Source of the DNA: RYN-230 sp963829725
GTDB taxonomy: Bacteria > Actinomycetota > Actinomycetes > Streptosporangiales > Streptosporangiaceae
Length of the DNA: 64,000 nt
NCBI GenBank assembly: GCA_963829725.1
Contig: CAWHJW010000008.1
Coordinates: 1-64,000, forward strand
Reading direction: 5' to 3'
The translations under genes and the position numbers were made by a program. This document shows positions 59,613 through 64,000 of the stretch, one piece after another. Each line of letters opens with the position of its first letter. Position 1 is the stretch's first letter. The notes beneath the pieces are model-generated. The model had not been told where the DNA came from. It saw only the letters and a list, made by a program, of their open reading frames with translations, and did no database searches.

Positions 59613-62068
59613 CCACCGACACGCAGGCACAGGCGCCGGTCACCGAGTTCGGCCGGGCCCGCCCCCGCAAGGAGGATGCCCGGCTGGTCACCGGCCAGAC
59701 GAACTGGACCGACAACATCATCCTGCCCGGGATGCTGCACGTCAGCTTCGTGCGCAGCCCGTACGCCCACGCCCGGATCACCCGCATCGACGTGAGCGGC
59801 GCGCTCCAGGTCCCCGGCGTCATCGCCGCCTTCTCCGGCGCGGACTTCGCCGCCGAGCAGGGCAGCCTGCCGTGCGCCTGGCCGGTCACCCCGGACATCG
59901 TCATCCCGGCGCACCCGCCGATGGCCACCGACGAGGTGCGCTACGTGGGCGAGGCGGTCGCCTGCGTGGTGGCCCGGGACCGGTACACGGCCACGGACGC
60001 GCTCTCCGCGGTGGACGTGGACTACGAGCCGCTGCCGCCGGTGCTGGACATCCGGACCGCGCTGGATGAGTCCTCCCCGAAGGTGCACGAGGCCGGCAAC
60101 AAGAGCTTTGAGTGGGTGTTCGGCAACGGCGACATCGACGCGGCGTTCTCCGGCGCCCCGGTGGTCCTGGAGCGGAACTACCGCCAGCAGCGGCTCATCC
60201 CCAGCGCCATGGAGCCGCGCGCGGTGATGTGCAGCTGCGTGGGCGGCGAGTTCACCCTGTGGTCGTCAACGCAGATCCCGCACGTGCTGCGGGTCATGCT
60301 GGCCCTGGTGACCGGCATCCCGGAGCAGAACATCCGGGTCATCGCCCCGGACGTGGGCGGCGGGTTCGGGTCCAAGCTGCAGGTCACGGCCGAGGAAGTG
60401 CTCGCCTTGCTGCTCGCCCGCAAGCTCGGCCGGCCGGTCAAGTGGACCGAGTCGCGCAGCGAGGGCAACCTCACCGTGCATCACGGCCGCGACCAGTGGC
60501 AGCGGATCAGGATCGCGGCGGACCGGGACGGCCGGCTGCGCGGACTGTCCGTGGACCTGCTGGCCGATATGGGTGCCTACCTGATGCTGGTCACCCCGGG
60601 CGTGCCACTGCTCGGCGCGTTCATGTTCAACAGCATCTACAAGATGGACGCGCTCTCGTTCCGCTGCACCGGCGTGTTCACGACCAAGGTGCCGACCGAC
60701 GCATATCGTGGCGCCGGGCGCCCGGAGGCCACCTTCGCCATCGAGCGCATCATGGACGACCTGGCCTTCGAGCTGGGCATCGAGCCGCTGGAACTCCGTG
60801 AGCGGAACTGGATCAAGCACGAGGAATTCCCGTACACCACGATCGCCGGCCTCACCTACGACAGCGGCAACTACGAGGCGGCCACGGCCCGGGCCAGGGA
60901 ACTGTTCGGCTACGACGAGCTGCGCGCCGAGCAGGAGCGGCGCCGGGCCAGCGGCGACCCGGTACAGCTCGGCATCGGCATCTCCACCTACACCGAGATG
61001 TGCGGGCTGGCCCCGTCCCGGGTACTCGGCTCGCTCGCCTACGGGGCGGGCGGCTGGGAGCACGCCTCGATCCGGATGCTGCCGACCGGCAAGGTCGAGG
61101 TGGTCACCGGGTCCAGCGCGCACGGACAGGGCCACGAGACCGCGTGGAGCCAGATCGTCGCGGACAAGCTCGGCGTCCCGTTCGAGGACGTCCGGGTACT
61201 GCACGGCGACACCCAGGTCTCGCCGAAGGGGATGGACACCTACGGCTCGCGGTCGCTGACCGTCGGCGGCGTCGCGGTGAGCGGCGCCTGCGACAAGGTC
61301 ATCGCCAAGGGCAAGGTGATCGCGTCCGCGCTGCTGGAAGCGCCCCCCGAGGAGATCGACTTCGAGGCGGGCGCATTCAAGGTGCGCGGCAGTGAGGGCG
61401 TGGTCAAGACGATCCAGGAGATCGCGCTGGCCACCTTCGCCGCGCACAACCTGCCGGACGGGGTGGAGCCCAACCTGGACTCCGACACCACCTACGACCC
61501 GGACAACTTCTCCTACCCGCACGGCACGCACCTGTGCGCCACCGAGGTGGACACCGAGACCGGCATGGTGACCATCCGCAGTTACGTGGCCGTGGACGAC
61601 GTCGGCATGGTGGTCAACCCGCTCATCGTAGACGGCCAGGTGCACGGCGGGCTGGCCCAGGGCATCGCCCAGGCGCTGTACGAGGAGGCCGTCCACGACG
61701 ACGAGGGCAACCTGGTCACCACCACGATGGCGGACTACCTGCTGCCGGCCGCGTCGGACCTGCCGCACTTCACCACCGACCGGACCCAGACCCCGGCGAA
61801 GACCAACCCGCTGGGCGTCAAGGGGGTCGGGGAGGCGGGCACCATCGCGTCCACCCCGGCCGTGGTCAACGCCATCATTGACGCGCTCCGGCCGTTCGGC
61901 GTCCGGGACGTCACGATGCCGTGCACCCCGGAACGAGTCTGGCGGGCCATCCAGACCGCGCAGGGCGGGCCGCAGGCCAGCACGGCCGTGCAGCACGAGG
62001 CGCGGCGGAGTGACCAGACCCAGGGCAACAGCCCGTCCGGCATGACCCAGTCGGGAGGCATGGCATGA
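59609..62068 (+). CDS. Mo-hydroxylase large subunit, form II active site (CoxL-like)
   Basis: An 819-residue molybdopterin-binding catalytic subunit. It has GGGFGSK near residue 252, the active-site loop AYRGAGR (365-371) and the catalytic Glu in VKGVGEAGT (E742). The loop identifies form II proteins; form I CO dehydrogenases have a Cys-containing AYxCSFR loop instead. The substrate is therefore unlikely to be CO and may be an aromatic or heterocyclic compound. An Ala/Gln/Ser-rich tail of about 35 residues follows the last domain. Its stop overlaps the CoxM-like start (ATGA), so the subunits are coupled. Confidence 0.92.
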   Translation: MTTDTQAQAPVTEFGRARPRKEDARLVTGQTNWTDNIILPGMLHVSFVRSPYAHARITRIDVSGALQVPGVIAAFSGADFAAEQGSLPCAWPVTPDIVIPAHPPMATDEVRYVGEAVACVVARDRYTATDALSAVDVDYEPLPPVLDIRTALDESSPKVHEAGNKSFEWVFGNGDIDAAFSGAPVVLERNYRQQRLIPSAMEPRAVMCSCVGGEFTLWSSTQIPHVLRVMLALVTGIPEQNIRVIAPDVGGGFGSKLQVTAEEVLALLLARKLGRPVKWTESRSEGNLTVHHGRDQWQRIRIAADRDGRLRGLSVDLLADMGAYLMLVTPGVPLLGAFMFNSIYKMDALSFRCTGVFTTKVPTDAYRGAGRPEATFAIERIMDDLAFELGIEPLELRERNWIKHEEFPYTTIAGLTYDSGNYEAATARARELFGYDELRAEQERRRASGDPVQLGIGISTYTEMCGLAPSRVLGSLAYGAGGWEHASIRMLPTGKVEVVTGSSAHGQGHETAWSQIVADKLGVPFEDVRVLHGDTQVSPKGMDTYGSRSLTVGGVAVSGACDKVIAKGKVIASALLEAPPEEIDFEAGAFKVRGSEGVVKTIQEIALATFAAHNLPDGVEPNLDSDTTYDPDNFSYPHGTHLCATEVDTETGMVTIRSYVAVDDVGMVVNPLIVDGQVHGGLAQGIAQALYEEAVHDDEGNLVTTTMADYLLPAASDLPHFTTDRTQTPAKTNPLGVKGVGEAGTIASTPAVVNAIIDALRPFGVRDVTMPCTPERVWRAIQTAQGGPQASTAVQHEARRSDQTQGNSPSGMTQSGGMA

Positions 62069-62922
62069 TCCCCGCCCAGTTCGACTACGTCCGGGCCGGC
62101 TCGCTCGACGAGGCGGTCGGCGCGCTTGCCGAGGGCGGCGAGGACGCGAAGGTCATCGCGGGCGGGCAGAGCCTGCTGCCGCTGCTGCGGCTCCGGCTCG
62201 CCTATCCCGACCTTGTCGTGGACATCAGCAGGCTTCACGACCTGCGCGGGGTCCGTGACGACGGCGCCACCCTGTGGATCGGCGCGCTGACGCCGCACGC
62301 CGAGGTGATGACCGACCCGCTCATCCGGGAGTACTGCGGGCTGCTGTCCGAGGCCACCGCGACGGTGGCCGACCCAGCGGTCCGGCACCGGGGCACGATC
62401 GGCGGCTCACTGTCGCACGCGGACCCGGCCGGCGACCTGCCTGCCGTGGCGCTGGCCCTGGGGGCCACGCTGACGGCGCGCGGCCCCGGCGGGGACCGGG
62501 AGATCGCCGCGGCGGACTTCTTCGCGGACTACCTGACGACCTCCCTGGCCGACGGCGAGATCCTGACTGGGGTGCGAGTGCCCAAGCTAGGGCCGGGATG
62601 GGGCTATCGTTATGAGAAGTTCCACCGGACGGCCCAGTCGTGGGCGATCGTCGGTGTAGCCGCCCTGGCCCGGCGATCCAACGGGCAGGTGGCGGAGGCG
62701 CGGATCGCTCTCACGAACATGGGTCCCGTCCCGGTGCGGGCCCGGGCGGCAGAGGAGGCGGCCGCTGGGGCCGAGGCCGCCCACAGCGCCCTGCGGGCGG
62801 CCGCAGCACATGCCGACGAGGAAACGCAGCCGCCGGCAGATCTGCACGGCGCGCCCGACTACCGGCGCCACTTGGCGCGGGTGCTGACCGCCAGGGCGCT
62901 GGCGGCCGCGGCTGGAGTCTAA
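62065..62922 (+). CDS. Mo-hydroxylase FAD subunit (CoxM-like)
   Basis: A 285-residue FAD-binding subunit. The FAD motifs AGGQSLLPLLRLRL (about 32-45) and TIGGSLSHADPAGDLP (about 112-127) are present. The C-terminal CO-dehydrogenase-flavoprotein domain is complete with YRRHLARVLTARAL. An Ala/Glu-rich insert (about 227-255) is not unusual. It overlaps coxL by 4 nt and the CoxG-like gene begins 4 nt after its stop. Confidence 0.93.
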   Translation: MIPAQFDYVRAGSLDEAVGALAEGGEDAKVIAGGQSLLPLLRLRLAYPDLVVDISRLHDLRGVRDDGATLWIGALTPHAEVMTDPLIREYCGLLSEATATVADPAVRHRGTIGGSLSHADPAGDLPAVALALGATLTARGPGGDREIAAADFFADYLTTSLADGEILTGVRVPKLGPGWGYRYEKFHRTAQSWAIVGVAALARRSNGQVAEARIALTNMGPVPVRARAAEEAAAGAEAAHSALRAAAAHADEETQPPADLHGAPDYRRHLARVLTARALAAAAGV

Positions 62923-62926
62923 CGAC

Positions 62927-64000
62927 ATGGAACTGGAGCACTCCTTCACCATCCCGGTCCCGCCGGAGCGGGCCTGGGGGGTCCTGCTTGACGTTGAGCG
63001 GGTGGCGCCCTGCATGCCGGGCGCCACCGTGGACTCCGTAGACGGAGACCAGATCAAGGGCAGGATCAAGGTCAAGGTCGGGCCGGTCGCGCTGACCTAC
63101 GCGGGCACCGCCCGGTTCACCGAGAAGGATGAAGCGACCCGGACGGTCGTGCTGGAGGCCTCCGGCAAGGAGACCCGGGGCAGCGGGACGGCCTCGGCCA
63201 CGGTCAACTCCTCGCTCCAGGACGAGGCCGGCCAGACCCGGGTCGTGGTGCGCACCCACATGACCGTGACCGGGCGTCCGGCCCAGTTCGGCCGGGGCGT
63301 GATGGCCGAGGTGGGCGGCCGGATCATCGAGAAGTTCGCCACCAACCTGGCCGCCCAGCTGTCCGGCGGGGCGACTGCGACGGCGGTGGCCTCCGGGACC
63401 GCAGCGGCCGCTGGGGCTGCTGAGGCTTCCAGGACGAGCGGGGCGGCCGCCACCGAGAGTGCGGGCGCGACCGGGTCCGGCTCGCTGGCGGGCACCGCCG
63501 CCGCGGACCTGGCGCAGGAGCCGATCGAGGAACTGAACTTGCCGGTGCGCTCGTACAACAGCCTGCGGCGGCAGGGCGTGCACACCATCGGCGCGCTGGC
63601 CTCCCGTACCGAGGAGGAGCTGCTGGCCATCGACGGCCTCGGCCCGCAGTCAGTCAAGGAGATCCGGCAGAAGCTGGCCGACCGGGGCTTCAGCCTGAGC
63701 AGCGGCGTGCCGGGCGAGAACGCTGACGCCGCCGGGACGGTGACGGGAACCGCCGGCACCGGCACGGCTGCGACCGCCGGCGCGGGCACCGCGAGCCCGG
63801 GCCGGAGTGCCGTGGCGGACCAGGACCGGGCGGCCGCGAACGGCACCCTGCCCCGGCTGGACAGCCGGCCGCCCGACGAGGACGCCCTCGACCTGCTGAG
63901 CGTGGCGGGCCTGCCGGTGCTCAAGCGGGTCCTGCCCGTGGTCGGCTTCGCCCTGTTCGCGGGCGTCCTGTTCGGCCTGCTCCGCAGGCGCCGCCGTCGC
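62927..64000 (+). CDS. CoxG-like SRPBCC protein fused to an RNA polymerase alpha-CTD-like domain and membrane anchor (cut by window edge)
   Basis: 358 residues before the window ends. Residues 1-150 are a CoxG-type SRPBCC domain (MELEHSFTIPVPPERAW, CMPGATVDSVDGDQIKGRIKVKVGP, GGRIIEKFATNLAAQL). A flexible Ala/Gly/Thr linker follows (about 150-197). Residues 199-258 match the RNA polymerase alpha C-terminal domain: PIEELNLPVRSYNSLRRQG, then IGALASRTEEELLAIDGLG and SVKEIRQKLADRGFSL. A second Ala/Gly/Thr linker leads to a hydrophobic helix (about 335-352) and a six-Arg tail at the edge. CoxG proteins help mature or anchor Mo-hydroxylases at the membrane; the inserted domain is not part of that family. 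GGAG lies 9 nt before the ATG. Confidence 0.9.
   Translation, partial: MELEHSFTIPVPPERAWGVLLDVERVAPCMPGATVDSVDGDQIKGRIKVKVGPVALTYAGTARFTEKDEATRTVVLEASGKETRGSGTASATVNSSLQDEAGQTRVVVRTHMTVTGRPAQFGRGVMAEVGGRIIEKFATNLAAQLSGGATATAVASGTAAAAGAAEASRTSGAAATESAGATGSGSLAGTAAADLAQEPIEELNLPVRSYNSLRRQGVHTIGALASRTEEELLAIDGLGPQSVKEIRQKLADRGFSLSSGVPGENADAAGTVTGTAGTGTAATAGAGTASPGRSAVADQDRAAANGTLPRLDSRPPDEDALDLLSVAGLPVLKRVLPVVGFALFAGVLFGLLRRRRRR

Noticed and set aside
59609..62068. Genuine CO dehydrogenase large subunit (form I)
   Set aside because: The active-site loop reads AYRGAGR, the form II signature, and lacks the active-site cysteine of form I.

Overview
The window is about 64 kb of very GC-rich DNA with GTG starts, ATGA/GTGA stop-start overlaps and GGAGG-type ribosome sites. 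Together with SugC/MsiK-, PerM- and IcmB-like genes this points to a filamentous-type actinobacterium (class Actinomycetes). I cannot fix the order or genus from sequence alone. Gene order joins two blocks that are also conserved, but apart, in Mycobacterium tuberculosis: leuB-serA-ilvCNB-gatBAC-ligA-metE-like-mnmA-iscS-etfAB and folD/purHN-perM-sucDC-pcrA.

Layout. 1-8.7 kb (minus strand): branched-chain amino acid and serine synthesis (ilvE, leuB, a small ORF, serA, ilvC, ilvN, ilvB). ilvB is preceded by a 17-codon leader peptide rich in Val/Leu/Ile codons and an intrinsic terminator, a transcription attenuator. 8.7-17.6 kb: gatBAC (Asp/Glu-tRNA amidotransferase) between two membrane GGDEF-EAL proteins, one with intact motifs and one with eroded motifs. 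17.8-21.7 kb: ligA, a MetE-like protein and a small membrane protein. 21.7-26.7 kb: an accessory stretch with a GntR regulator, a GNAT acetyltransferase, a 20-codon micro-ORF, a frameshifted LytTR remnant and a membrane SGNH hydrolase. 26.7-35.2 kb: a GH13 alpha-glucosidase, a frameshifted metallophosphoesterase, a ParB-like protein and an LpqY-SugABC-type sugar ABC importer whose binding-protein gene is frameshifted. 35.3-47.4 kb: mnmA, iscS, etfA/etfB, folD, purH, purN, a small membrane protein, perM-like, sucD and sucC. 47.6-52.7 kb: a 46-bp perfect palindrome in front of an AbiEi/DUF559-type gene, an IcmB-like cobalamin protein, a broken alpha/beta hydrolase and pcrA. 52.8-57.3 kb: an APC permease divergent from a saccharopine-dehydrogenase-like gene and an aminobutyraldehyde-type dehydrogenase, probably polyamine or lysine catabolism. 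57.8-64 kb: a PIG-L deacetylase, an NTF2-like protein and a molybdenum-hydroxylase operon (CoxS/L/M-like, form II active site). That operon ends in a CoxG-like protein.

The most striking item is this last gene, which runs to the right edge. Its CoxG (SRPBCC) domain is followed by a domain that reads as the RNA polymerase alpha-subunit C-terminal domain, with most of the DNA-contacting residues kept, and then by a C-terminal membrane anchor. Four genes carry apparent frameshifts, and whether these are real decay or sequence errors is unresolved. No tRNA, rRNA, CRISPR array, insertion sequence or prophage was recognised.
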